Shown here in pieces: positions 1-8,139 of a stretch of 64,000 nt of DNA. This DNA comes from CADCWN01 sp046328475 (lineage in GTDB: Bacteria; Chloroflexota; Chloroflexia; Thermomicrobiales; CADCWN01). Made by a program: the position numbers and the translations under genes. Each line of letters starts with the position of its first letter. Positions within the stretch are counted from its first letter, which is position 1. The notes beneath the pieces were generated by a model. That model made no database searches and was not told where the DNA came from. It saw only the letters and a list, made by a program, of their open reading frames with translations. The stretch covers positions 62,001 to 126,000 of the forward strand of contig JAXLWN010000011.1 in the NCBI GenBank assembly GCA_046328475.1. The letters run 5' to 3'.

Positions 1-146
1 CGGAGATGTTTGCCATCCCCGATGTCCACCGTGAGTTGCCCGTGAAATCCTGCAAGAACCATGGTGAGTGCTTCTGCCTCATCACGCTGGGCGGTGGTGA
101 CTTCGTGCCCCGGCAAAGGGGTGACCTCGCGTACTACGACGTACAT
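1..146 (-). CDS. Small hypothetical protein, 3' part outside window
   Basis: The reading frame runs off the left edge; 48 codons are visible from an ATG at 146. A strong ribosome binding site (AGGAGGAG) lies four bases upstream, which is why I accept it. The visible protein starts MYVVVREVTPLPGHEVTTA and shows no motif I recognise. No function is assigned. Confidence 0.5.
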   Translation of the reverse strand, partial: MYVVVREVTPLPGHEVTTAQRDEAEALTMVLAGFHGQLTVDIGDGKHL

Positions 147-496
147 CTGCTCCTCCTACGCTCACTACAATGATCGCGGACTTCGTCATGTTAGGTGCGC
201 CATCACTCTAGCATTGGTGAGGGGAAAGTCAATTGGGCGAAGTTCACGCCATGCTCTACCTTGCCCAGGCGACGAGCTGCGCTGGCAGTCCAATACGGTG
301 CGAATCAGCTCATTGCGCAGTATAGATGGAGGCGGTAGAGATAGTGCGCTTGAATTGAACCTTTGTTGGCCCTATGAACCAGCGTTCAGAATTCTCAATC
401 GCCGCCTGGGCTATGCACCAGCGGGTCAATGCGCCAGCATGCAAGCCATTCTCAACGTGACACACCGATATCACAGCCATATTGACGTAGGTAAGC
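147..496. other. Intergenic stretch, no gene seen
   Basis: About 350 bases between two leftward genes. Open frames on both strands lack ribosome binding sites and resemble no family I know. I see no RNA gene or clear hairpin here. Confidence 0.4.
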
Positions 497-1861
497 CTAA
501 TCATCGCCCTCGGCGAGCGCCGTCTTGCTCGTGGTGGCGATGGCGGGGACCGTCTCCGGCTCGGTGGCTGCCTCGGCATCTTTCCGGCGCAGCATCATCC
601 AGACCCAGCCGATCAGCATGACATAAAGCACAGCGTCCACGATGAAGATGGCGCTCAGGCTGGCCCACTTCGAGAGGATGCCGGTGACGAATGGGCTGGT
701 CGCGCCGCCGACCTGGCCGATCCCGGCCAGGGTGCCGAATGCGCCCATCTTGGCCCCGGGTGGCATCTCCCGGCCGCCGATGGCGTAGGCCAGCGTCAAC
801 GCCCCGCCCGCGAGCAGGCCTAGCAAGGCGCGGATAAAGAGTAGCTGCACCCAGTGGCTGACGAACGCCAGTGGCAGGCAGAGGATCGCCCCGGCGACCA
901 GCGAACCGAGGAGCAATGGGCGTGGATCGACGCGACTGGAGAGTCGCCCCGCCTGCACCGCCGCGATGCTGGCCGCGACCGCGCCGAGGGTCATCACCAG
1001 CCCGGTGATCGAGCCGATCCGCTCGAGCGGCGCGTCCAGGGTGCTGATGTAGAGCGGCAGCAGCGGCCCGAAGGAGCGGTCCACGAACTGGATCGTGAAG
1101 ACGGTCACCAGCAGGCCGATGAAGATCGGCAAATGGAGATAGGCGCGAATCGAGGAGACCGGCTTTGCTTTGGCCTTCTCGCCCGTCGATTGCACCGCGC
1201 GCGTCTCGCCCTGCTCGTCCTCATCCCGGTAGGCGACGGTGATCACCAGGAAGGCGATTGCGCAGAGTGCGGAGGCGATGAAGAAGGAGCCGTGCAGGCC
1301 GAAGGCGTCCACCAGCACGCCGCCGATGAAGGGCGCGGCGATGCCGCTGGAGAGTTGCGTCGCCTGGATCAGCCCGACCGCCTCGCCGACCTGCTGGCGC
1401 GGCGCGATCGTCGAGGCCAGGGCCACCGACATCGCGCCCATCCCGCCGAAGAAGCCGATCAGCAACCGCAGCCCGACGAGCTGGTAGATATTCGTGACGA
1501 AGGCCATCAGGGCGATCAGGACGACGAATGCCCCCAGCGAGCGCTGGAGCATCACCTTGCGCCCGTAGCGCTCCGAGAGCATCGACCAGACCGGGGCGAG
1601 CAGGCCGGAGATGAGCGGGCTGACGCCGAAGATGAAGCCGGACCAGAGGGCGGCGTTGCCGGTGTCGGTGACGCCGAGTTGCTTGATATAGAGCGGGAGG
1701 AAAGGCATCACGAAGGTGAAGCCGGTGAAGGAGACGAAGACGGCGAGCATCACCACGTAGAGGTTGCGCCGCCAGGCGGTCTCGGGCGTCAGTCGCCAGA
1801 AGGCCATTCGGGCGGCCAGCCGCGCCCCGCGCCCTACCGGTTCGCTCGCGTTTTGTGCCAT
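497..1861 (-). CDS. MFS transporter (drug-exporter type)
   Basis: A 454-residue integral membrane protein with about twelve hydrophobic helices in two halves, the usual length for the major facilitator superfamily. The first cytoplasmic loop carries the family's motif A as LSERYGRKVMLQR, and the second half has a long cytoplasmic linker rich in charged residues (EDEQGETRAVQSTGEKAKAK). The pattern fits proton-driven multidrug efflux proteins; the substrate cannot be told from sequence. The ATG at 1861 is the first good start. The gene appears monocistronic, with a heptamer repeat pair just upstream of it. Confidence 0.85.
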   Translation of the reverse strand: MAQNASEPVGRGARLAARMAFWRLTPETAWRRNLYVVMLAVFVSFTGFTFVMPFLPLYIKQLGVTDTGNAALWSGFIFGVSPLISGLLAPVWSMLSERYGRKVMLQRSLGAFVVLIALMAFVTNIYQLVGLRLLIGFFGGMGAMSVALASTIAPRQQVGEAVGLIQATQLSSGIAAPFIGGVLVDAFGLHGSFFIASALCAIAFLVITVAYRDEDEQGETRAVQSTGEKAKAKPVSSIRAYLHLPIFIGLLVTVFTIQFVDRSFGPLLPLYISTLDAPLERIGSITGLVMTLGAVAASIAAVQAGRLSSRVDPRPLLLGSLVAGAILCLPLAFVSHWVQLLFIRALLGLLAGGALTLAYAIGGREMPPGAKMGAFGTLAGIGQVGGATSPFVTGILSKWASLSAIFIVDAVLYVMLIGWVWMMLRRKDAEAATEPETVPAIATTSKTALAEGDD

Positions 1862-1906
1862 CGCCTACTCCCCCTCGCCGTATTCTAGCACAGGCGGGAA
1901 TGGGGT

Positions 1907-2028
1907 AGTCGTGAGTCGTGAGTCGTGAGTCGTGAGTCGTGAGAAACCCTCTCGTGGCTTGTGCCTTCACAGACAGCGACCAGCTCGAAGCAAGACTCTC
2001 ACGACTCACGACTCACGACTCACGACTC
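1907..2028. repeat. Inverted pair of 7-base tandem repeats
   Basis: Five copies of AGTCGTG (1907-1943) and about four copies of TCACGAC (1999-2028) are complementary and separated by about 55 bases, so the transcript could form a long stem. The pair sits between two leftward genes, at the 5' end of the MFS gene and just past the stop of the next one. Confidence 0.85.
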
Positions 2029-2030
2029 GT

Positions 2031-2336
2031 CTATCGCTTAATCTCCAGCGCGATCGTCCCGCCCACGCCGGATGGCGGCTCCATCAGCATCTTTTGCACG
2101 TTCGGCAGGATCGCCTGGCGGATCGGGTGGTCGGCCATCCGCCGCTCATCTTCCGGCGAGGCCCAGATGGCGACGCTATTGAAGACGCCCGGCTCGTGCG
2201 GCGACCGGGCGAGCGCCCAGTATTGGAGGCCGCGCGCCTCGCGACGCAGCAAATCTTCCAGCAACTCCATCTGCGCGACGAAGCGCCCCTCCTGCCCCTG
2301 CCGCACCCGGTACCGCCCCGTCACCATGTAGGCCAT
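2031..2336 (-). CDS. Antibiotic-biosynthesis-monooxygenase-fold protein
   Basis: A 101-residue protein starting MAYMVTGRYRVRQGQEGRF. Its size and layout (a beta strand, then 'GQEGRFVAQMELLEDLLRRE', then an AIWASPEDERRMADHP segment) match the small dimeric ferredoxin-like ABM/quinol monooxygenase fold. I chose the ATG at 2336 because AAGGAG lies about eight bases upstream; a longer open frame reaches 2492 but has no such signal. The substrate is unknown. Confidence 0.6.
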   Translation of the reverse strand: MAYMVTGRYRVRQGQEGRFVAQMELLEDLLRREARGLQYWALARSPHEPGVFNSVAIWASPEDERRMADHPIRQAILPNVQKMLMEPPSGVGGTIALEIKR

Positions 2337-2606
2337 GCGCCGCTCCTTCGCTCCCCGAACATTGACCAACCCACGCTCTCTGGTCGCCATCCCGATGGCC
2401 AGCCACGACGATGCAACGGCGGGTAGGCCGCGCGCCGATTCTAGCGCAAGTGTGCCAACGTGGCATGGGATGTGCTGCGAGCGCCGTTGCAAATGCTGGC
2501 AGGTGCTGGCTAGTCCAGGGTTGCCCAGGGGGCGCTCGTGCAGTGCAATCCCAGCAAATTGCTATACCTGAAGAAAGGGCAGGGGTCGTTGCCCGGAAGG
2601 TGGGGG

Positions 2607-3668
2607 ATGATGCCAGATTACGCCAGGAGTGACGCCACAACCCGCCAGGGTCGCGGGTTGCTGACGTTGTTGCTCACGATTACCTTGCTCGTCGCTTGCG
2701 GGGAGCAATCCTCGACCCAGAGCGGCGGCCCTGCGCAGGCAAACACGGGTGCGGGCAATGCTGTTATCGCTGCATCGCCCGAGACGTCAGCGAACCCCTC
2801 GACGGCCATCACGACCACGGCGACTCCCGCCGCGCCCCCGGTGAGCACCCCGCAGGCCACGACGGCTGGTACACCGGGCGGGCCATCCGCTGCGCTGGCG
2901 GAGACGGCGACCCCCGACATCTTCGCTGCGGTCGAGGTCGACACTCGTAGCGGCGGCAAGAGCAATCGAAGCCCGCGTCGTCAATCGGCGCGATGGCGAA
3001 CTGGTGACGCGCGGTGAGGTCCAACTGAACCGTATCGGCGGCGACTCCGTCACGCCGCTCAATTCTGCCTACGCTTCCAGCTCCTGCACCGACTGCCAGA
3101 CCATCGCCGTGGCACTGCAAATCAACCTGATCAGCCGCACCGCCACGACCATCGCGCCCAAGAATGTCGCGGTTGCCTTGAACGAGCGCTGCGCACGCGC
3201 TGCGTCACGATCGCTTTCGCGCTCCAGTACACCTACCAGGTGGATGACCCGAAAGACACGCCCAAGGAAGTCCGCGATCTGGTCAAGGAGATGGATAAAG
3301 CGTTGGGCGACATCAGGCAGGAGCGGGGGATCACCCTTGAAGAGGCCGCGAACCGCATCGACGCGGTGATCGCGCAGTTCCAGGCCTTGGCCGCGAGTCT
3401 GGATGACAAGCGCGCCAACGATACAGCGGAGAAGGGCGGCACACCCACCGTCACCAGCACCCCTGGCGGCACGGTGACTCCGACGGGCACGCCGACCACG
3501 CCAACGCCGGGCGCAACCAGCGTGCCAGCCACGGTGGTGCCCGCCGGCACCACGCCGACCCCGAGCGCGCCGCCCGTTTCGCCCACCGCCACGCCAGCGA
3601 GTGCCCCCCATTGCCTACCACTAAACCAACCACTGGCCCGTGATGCGATAGTCGTCTTCTTGCGATGA
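2607..3668 (+). CDS. Secreted lipoprotein with paired Cys motifs and Thr/Pro tail (frameshifted)
   Basis: The protein starts at 2607 after GGAAGG. It has a hydrophobic signal ending in a lipobox (TLLVAC), then a Thr/Ala/Pro-rich linker. Near 2960 the frame shifts and continues as NSAYASSSCTDCQTIAVALQ and APKNVAVALN; near 3200 it shifts again and reads CTRC, QYTYQVDDP and an acidic helical part, then a Thr/Pro-rich tail. Two C-x2-C pairs (CTDC, CTRC) frame a repeated strand-like unit. From memory, proteins of this 'AYASS-C-x2-C' type occur beside M50 proteases in actinobacteria and Chloroflexota; I could not check this. It converges on the M50 gene and shares a terminator zone with it. Because both downstream frames keep motifs, I think the shifts are sequence errors. 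Confidence 0.6.
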
Positions 3669-3671
3669 TTG

Positions 3672-3720
3672 AGTCACAGGGAGGGCCGGGACATCCATTG
3701 CCCCGGCCCTCCCTGTGACT
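3672..3720. terminator. Perfect 19-bp hairpin after the lipoprotein gene
   Basis: Arms at 3672-3690 and 3702-3720 are perfect complements around an 11-base loop, four bases past the TGA of the rightward gene. There is no long T run, so termination is inferred from position and stem strength. Confidence 0.7.
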
Positions 3721-3884
3721 GCATCAGGATGGGATGGCATTGGAGGAAGCGGTCTCCGGTGATTGTCGGGGCACCCCGGTCTCGTCTCCGGTGGCGGGAG
3801 TCTCCCTGTCGTTGCCGCGCCCTGCTGATCGCTGACTCCAGCGACGATCTTCATGCCACCGCGCCATTCGCTCGGGTCCGGCGC

Positions 3885-3944
3885 GGGCAGGGGACGGCAG
3901 CGCCCTCGCGAAGCGATCGCGAGGGCGCTGCCGTCCCCCTGCCC
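3885..3944. terminator. About 26-bp hairpin after the M50 protease gene
   Basis: Arms at 3885-3910 and 3918-3944 pair almost perfectly (one extra base) around the loop AAGCGAT. It lies about 33 bases past the TAG at 3977, which I take as the true end of the leftward protease gene. This supports moving that gene's end away from the longer open frame that runs to 3621. Confidence 0.65.
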
Positions 3945-3976
3945 AATGGAATATCCAGGACCGGCTGCCAGCGAGC

Positions 3977-5936
3977 CTACGGCTGTGCTGTCGGAGTTGG
4001 CCCGATGGCTGGTGCCTCGCCCGGCGCGGTCGTCGGTGCCGGGGCTGCCGATGGCGGTGCCGAGGGGACGGAGACGCGGCGCGACGGTAGGCGCGATGGT
4101 TGGCGCGACGAAGGTTGGCGCAATGGCGGGCGGCAGGGTCGGCGCGGGCGGCGCTTGCGGGGCTGCCGATGGCGCGGCTGGTGCGGCCGGTGCGGCCGGT
4201 ATGGTAGGCACGACGTTCGTCGTCGGCCGCACGGTCGGTGCGGTTGTCATCGTCGGCGCGATGGTCGTGGTCGGCGCGATGGTCGTCGTTGGCGCTGCGG
4301 TGCCGGTCGGCGCGGCCGTTCCCGTCGGCGCGACCGTGGTGGTCGTGGGCTGGACGGTCGGTGTCGGGCGAGGCGATTCCGTGGGGGCGGCGGGGAGGGA
4401 CAACCCCTCGGGGATCGTGCCGCGCGCCTGCGGCGGGATCGGGCGGAAGTTCTCCTGCGTGTAGGCCAGGAGCGGGCCGCGCGACGGTTGGCCATCGCGA
4501 CCGGGCAGGCCGGGGAGTTGCGGCGCCCAGAGCAAGGCCAGGATCCCCGCGAGCGCGGCCATCGCGGCGACGCTCGTCGCGCGCCGCGCCGGGCTTGGAC
4601 TGCCCCAGCGCCAGATCCCGCGCACCACTTTCTGCCCCAGCGTGTAGAAGATGTACACGGTCCCCAGCGTCGGCAGCGCCAGGAGCAGCATCTGCACCGC
4701 CGCCGCCGCCATGCCGGTCAGGCTCCCCTCGGACCGCGCGTGCCCGAACGACTCGCGCTGCTTCTGGAACGAATCCCAGCCGGTCGCCAGCACGTGCGGC
4801 ACACTCTTGATCATCATGAAGAGCAGGAATGCCAGGATGGGGACGGTGATCAGGATGTAGAGCGCGAAGACGAGCTTGACCCAACCCTTCAGCGGCGGCA
4901 GTTGCGGCCCTTTCCAAAACGAGAGCGGCAGCACCGTGCGCAGGAATGGGCCGATCTGCGAGAAGAAATCGGGGATACCGGTGGCGTCGGCCAGTGCCCA
5001 ATAGCCGTCGAGTCGCACGAACGGGAGGCACTGGTGGATGATTTCGAGATCGATGAAGAGCACAACCAAGAGCAAGAACTCGATTCCGGTGAGCAAATAG
5101 AGCGCGATCATCGCCGCGCAGAAGATCAGGTTGAAGTAGAAGCCGCCGAGGTCGGTGCGCACGCGCGCCCAGCGCCCCAGGCGGTAGTTATCGGTCACAT
5201 CGGTGTAGAAGGCCGGGTAGATCAGGTAGAGTCCGGCACCCATGCCGCGCACTTGCCCGCCGCCGTAGCGGAGTGCGGCGGCGTGCCCGAATTCGTGCCA
5301 GGCCGTCGAGATGATGATGATCCCCATCATCGCGAGCATCAGCCCCGGCCGGTAGAGCAGTTCGCGCACCCCGCCCGCGATGCCGTGGGTGAAGAAGAGC
5401 CAGACCTGCGCCCCGACGCACACAATCAGCACCGCGATCAGCACAACAGGCTGGTAGAGCCATTGCAGGACGGCCGTGACCGGATCGATGAAGCGCGCGG
5501 GGACGCGCATCATCTTCATGTTGACCGAGAGCGGCGAGCGAGTGCCCTCGCCGGCGTTCGCGCTCTCGGCGACCGTGCCGTCGGCCTGGAGGATGATGCC
5601 GAGCGGGATGAGCTTCCCCAGCAATTGTCGCACGTTGTCGGCGCTCACTTTGCGCCCAGTCGCCTCCGACACGCCCTGCGCCATCTCGTCCGCCGAGCGC
5701 TCCCCGTTCGCCTGCTCGGCGACGCGGTACAGCAGTTCGGTGAGCTGGATGAACCGGCCGTCGCGCTGGACCAGCCACTGCTCCTTCTCGAAACCGCTCT
5801 CCTGCATCGCGCCGCTCAGCTCGACATTGGGCGCGAGCGCGGGACGATCGGGGATGGCGACCTCCGGGGTCGCAGCGGCCTGCTTCGCCGGTCCCCTGGT
5901 GGAGGGTGCTCGCGATGGTAGTGTCGTCTGGCTCAT
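3977..5936 (-). CDS. PqqD-like domain fused to M50 membrane zinc metalloprotease
   Basis: Residues about 40-120 resemble a PqqD-like peptide-binding domain. A polytopic membrane region follows with the zinc motif HEFGH at residues 214-218 and a second motif LDGYW near 309-313, as in site-2-protease (M50) 'peptide zinc metalloprotease' proteins such as Bacillus YydH. After more helices comes a long Pro/Thr/Ala-rich tail. The simple open frame runs on to 3621, but a one-base shift near 4070 gives a Pro/Ala/Thr tail ending ...IGPTPTAQP at a TAG (3977-3979) right before a strong hairpin, so I use that end. The start ATG at 5936 follows GAGGTG. It lies downstream of five precursor-like peptides on the same strand. 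By inference it binds their common leader and cleaves them in or at the membrane. Confidence 0.8.
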
Positions 5937-5984
5937 CCGGACTCACCTCTAGCTACCGCACGCCGCGCGGGCACACTCGCCCAA

Positions 5985-6012
5985 GGGGCGTGCCGCAAGT
6001 TCGGCACGCCCC
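5985..6012. terminator. 11-bp GC-rich hairpin between peptide and protease genes
   Basis: GGGGCGTGCCG (5985-5995) pairs with CGGCACGCCCC (6002-6012). In the leftward direction it would sit between the last precursor gene and the protease gene, where a weak terminator could set peptide above protease expression. The T-rich side (GTTTATT) lies on the rightward strand, so its role is uncertain. Confidence 0.5.
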
Positions 6013-6066
6013 GTTTATTGCGCTGTGGTCTGGGGAAGGAGACGTGGGCTCGTCGTTATCCGGAGT

Positions 6067-6273
6067 TTATGGCTCGATGGGCTGCGTCGTGTCCATGGGA
6101 AGCGGACCGGGCCAGAGGGTCGGACCCGGCTGCAGTCCCAGCCCGCTGGAAGGCGAGACGAGCGACATCGCCTCGCGATCCGGGAGTTCGGCCGCGTTCT
6201 CGGCGGCGAGATCGGTCTCGGTCAATTCCTCGGGTTGCTCGTCGTGTTGGCGTTCCGGTTCCTGTTGCACCAA
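6067..6273 (-). CDS. Putative precursor peptide, core type B (copy 1)
   Basis: A 68-residue peptide. Its charged N-terminal half (EELTETDLAAENAAELPDRE) ends in the shared leader motif ELPDREAMSLV and is followed by a Pro/Gly/Leu-rich core ending PGPLPMDTTQPIEP. I read the start as TTG at 6273: the neighbouring copy aligns base for base from its ribosome binding site (GGAGGTG) and has ATG at the same place. It belongs to the array of five such genes upstream of the M50 protease. The core has no cysteine, so thioether or disulfide chemistry is unlikely. Confidence 0.65.
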   Translation of the reverse strand: MVQQEPERQHDEQPEELTETDLAAENAAELPDREAMSLVSPSSGLGLQPGPTLWPGPLPMDTTQPIEP

Positions 6274-6352
6274 AGGGCACCTCCCTTACGACGGTCGGCG
6301 GCTGGCGGCTCGGTACGCCCCTCCTGATCGAGGGGCATCGCTGCGTACACGC

Positions 6353-6576
6353 CTAAAGCCTCCCGGTCGTCGGCTCCGCAGGCAGGGGCGTATCGTGGGG
6401 GAGCGGCCCCGGTACGTAGATCCACTCCGGCCGCGCTCCCAGCCCACCAGCGGGCGACACGAGCGACATCGCTTCCCGCGCCGGGAGCTTCCGGCCGCAC
6501 TCTCGGCCGCGATCTCGGCGTCGGTCAGTTGCCTGGGCCGCTCGTCCCGCCGATGATCCGGTTCCTGCTGTGCCAT
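6353..6576 (-). pseudogene. Putative precursor peptide, core type B (copy 2, frameshifted)
   Basis: The start ATG at 6576 follows GGAGGTG. The leader (PRQLTDAEIAAESAA) is read in one frame, and near 6495 it switches to another that gives KLPAREAMSLV and a core with YVPGPLPHDTPLPAEP. The core matches copy 1 at 'GPLPxDTxxPxEP'. Because both halves are conserved, a sequencing indel is as likely as a real mutation. In this copy the motif residue D of LPDREAM is A. Confidence 0.55.
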
Positions 6577-6594
6577 ACGGCACCTCCTCGCACC

Positions 6595-6623
6595 GTGCCG
6601 CGCCGCCACAGGCAGCGCGGCAC
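6595..6623. terminator. 9-bp hairpin between precursor genes
   Basis: GTGCCGCGC (6595-6603) pairs with GCGCGGCAC (6615-6623). It lies between the type A and type B precursor genes. No T run is seen, so it may be a processing or attenuation structure rather than a terminator. Confidence 0.35.
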
Positions 6624-6646
6624 GCGGGCGATCGTTCTCGTCGGGA

Positions 6647-6862
6647 TTAGCCGTTGCTCTGGGTGATCGGCGCGGTCTGCTCGGCATTCGCGATCGCAAC
6701 CGAGCCATCCGACAGCGCGTTCAAGGCGACGGCCGCATTAATCGGCGCGGCGACGTTGGCGTTCACCAGCGACATCGCCTCGCGGTCGGGCAATTCCGCC
6801 GCTTCCTGCTGCTCCAGCTCCTCGGCGGTCAGCTCCTGGTCCTTGCGTTCTCGCTCGTCCAT
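6647..6862 (-). CDS. Putative precursor peptide, core type A (copy 1)
   Basis: Read from the ATG at 6862 (GGAGG seven bases upstream), this is a 71-residue peptide. The leader is acidic and helical (ELTAEELEQQEAAELPDRE) and runs into REAMSLV. The core is Asn/Ala-rich with alternating small hydrophobic residues and ends ANAEQTAPITQSNG. The same C-terminus occurs in copy 2. An upstream in-frame codon would extend it to 6883, but the ribosome binding site favours 6862. No modifying radical-SAM or lanthionine enzyme lies in the window; the M50 protein is the only candidate maturation enzyme. Confidence 0.7.
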   Translation of the reverse strand: MDERERKDQELTAEELEQQEAAELPDREAMSLVNANVAAPINAAVALNALSDGSVAIANAEQTAPITQSNG

Positions 6863-6907
6863 ACGATTGCCTCCTAGCTCCATGTTCGCGTTCCGCGCTC
6901 GGTGGCG

Positions 6908-7129
6908 CTAGCCGTTGCTCTGGGTAATCGGGGCGGTCTGCTCGGCGTTGGCATAGGCGATCGAATTATCAGAAAGGACGTTCGCTGCGACGGCCGCGTT
7001 GATCGGCGCGGCGACGTTGGCATTGATCAGCGACATCGCCTCGCGATCCGGGAGCTCGGCGGCTTCCTGCTGCTCCAATTCTTCCGCCGTCAACTCCTGA
7101 TCCTCGCGGTTCCGCTCATCCTTGGCCAT
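6908..7129 (-). CDS. Putative precursor peptide, core type A (copy 2)
   Basis: A 73-residue peptide with a leader nearly identical to copy 1 (ELTAEELEQQEAAELPDRE), the junction REAMSLI, and a core that differs mainly in the middle (LSDNSIAYANAEQ versus LSDGSVAIANAEQ). It ends in the same ANAEQTAPITQSNG. AGGAGG is six bases before the ATG at 7129; an ATG at 7133-7135 overlaps that site and is less likely. High similarity between copies 1 and 2 points to recent tandem duplication. Confidence 0.7.
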   Translation of the reverse strand: MAKDERNREDQELTAEELEQQEAAELPDREAMSLINANVAAPINAAVAANVLSDNSIAYANAEQTAPITQSNG

Positions 7130-7193
7130 TTTCATCCTCCTGTAGCGTTAATACGGCTCGATACCCGGTCACCTGGCGGCCCGACACTACGGG

Positions 7194-7433
7194 TTAGCGA
7201 GGGGCGAGTCGGCGGTCAGGGTTCCCCTGGTCGATCGGGGTCTGCTGCGTCGCGTCGGCATACGCGACTGCTCCATCGGAGAGCACATTCGCCGCCACGG
7301 CCGCGTTCACCGGAATCGCCAGATTCGCGTTCACCAGCGACATCGCCTCGCGGTCGGGCAATTCCGCCGCTTCCTGCTGCGCCAATTCCTCGTCGGTCAG
7401 TTCGCGCTGCTGGTTCTTCGGGTTCTGGGACAT
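7194..7433 (-). CDS. Putative precursor peptide, core type A (copy 3)
   Basis: A 79-residue peptide, the first gene of the leftward array, with AGGAGG about seven bases before its ATG. The leader is ELTDEELAQQEAAELPDRE and the junction REAMSLV. The core follows the pattern N-A-N-x-A-x-P-[IV]-N-A-A-V-A-x-N but diverges at the end (ADATQQTPIDQGNPDRR). This more diverged copy shows which parts are under constraint: the leader, the junction and the Asn/Ala core pattern. Confidence 0.7.
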   Translation of the reverse strand: MSQNPKNQQRELTDEELAQQEAAELPDREAMSLVNANLAIPVNAAVAANVLSDGAVAYADATQQTPIDQGNPDRRLAPR

Positions 7434-7605
7434 GCCTTCACCTCCTGTACCGCGTACTGCTGACCAAACCTACTCTCCGCCCCGCTGACGGATCGCTCAC
7501 CTCGGTGCATGCACCTGTTTGCCGCACCTCGGTACCGATTCTGCCGCCGATAGCCGCCATTTCGCTGAAAGGCGTGCCATTGTGGCAATACTCGACGTTT
7601 GCAAC

Positions 7606-7851
7606 TCATGTGCCAGATCGAGGTGCGCTTGGCGGTGTAACCTCTTGTGTGTCCTGGACGATCGGACGTTGTTGCTGGCTGATCGCGATCACCCCCTCGT
7701 CGCCAGCGTTCACTTTGGCGACGATATTCGCGCGCCCGCTGATTGCTATGTGACTCTGTTGGGCTTTGCGACGGGCATTTTCGATAGCCTTGCGCGTCGC
7801 ACCGCGTAGCTGGGTGCCTAATTGCTTCTGCAACGATCTCATCTTTTTCAT
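7606..7851 (-). CDS. Small basic peptide with a core like type A
   Basis: An 81-residue peptide with GGGAG before the ATG at 7851. The first 35 residues are Lys/Arg-rich and probably helical; then comes a segment (ANIVAKVNAGDEGVIAIS, then QQQRPIVQ) that aligns loosely with the type A core (A-N-[VI]-x-A-x-[IV]-N-A, [DE]-G, Q-x-x-P-I-x-Q). It lacks the REAMSL junction. By position it heads the same leftward run of small genes. I infer a relative or partner of the peptide array; the similarity is weak. Confidence 0.5.
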   Translation of the reverse strand: MKKMRSLQKQLGTQLRGATRKAIENARRKAQQSHIAISGRANIVAKVNAGDEGVIAISQQQRPIVQDTQEVTPPSAPRSGT

Positions 7852-8139
7852 CGGCTCGCTCCCTGCGATCGTTCGGTAGTTCCGCTACGAGCAGCAGGGG
7901 CAAGCCGCGTGCCAGACTGCTGTGCGTAAGCTAGACGCAACGTTTCGAAATTGCGCTGTCCGCTTCCCGTCAGGGCAGGCAGGGTTTCGGCTTCGATCGC
8001 GCGGAAACAGGAGACAAGTACTAGCGCCACGATCTGTGCGCGGCCGGGGGGCGATGGTACCGTAAAGGCGGTATTTCCGCGGTGGCTCGCCGCCCAAACC
8101 ACCCGCGTGCTACTCGCCTGCTGCTGAGGAAGGGAGTCC

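Noticed and set aside
61..621. A 186-residue plus-strand frame at the window start
   Set aside because: No ribosome binding site or domain; it overlaps the MFS gene and the partial gene on the opposite strand.
3669..5921. A 750-residue open frame on the plus strand opposite the M50 protease
   Set aside because: It is Arg/Gly-rich nonsense, a shadow of GC-rich codon use on the other strand; no start signal and no family match.
6067..7433. Precursor peptides considered as lanthipeptides or sactipeptides
   Set aside because: Cores have no cysteine, and no lanthionine or radical-SAM enzyme is nearby.
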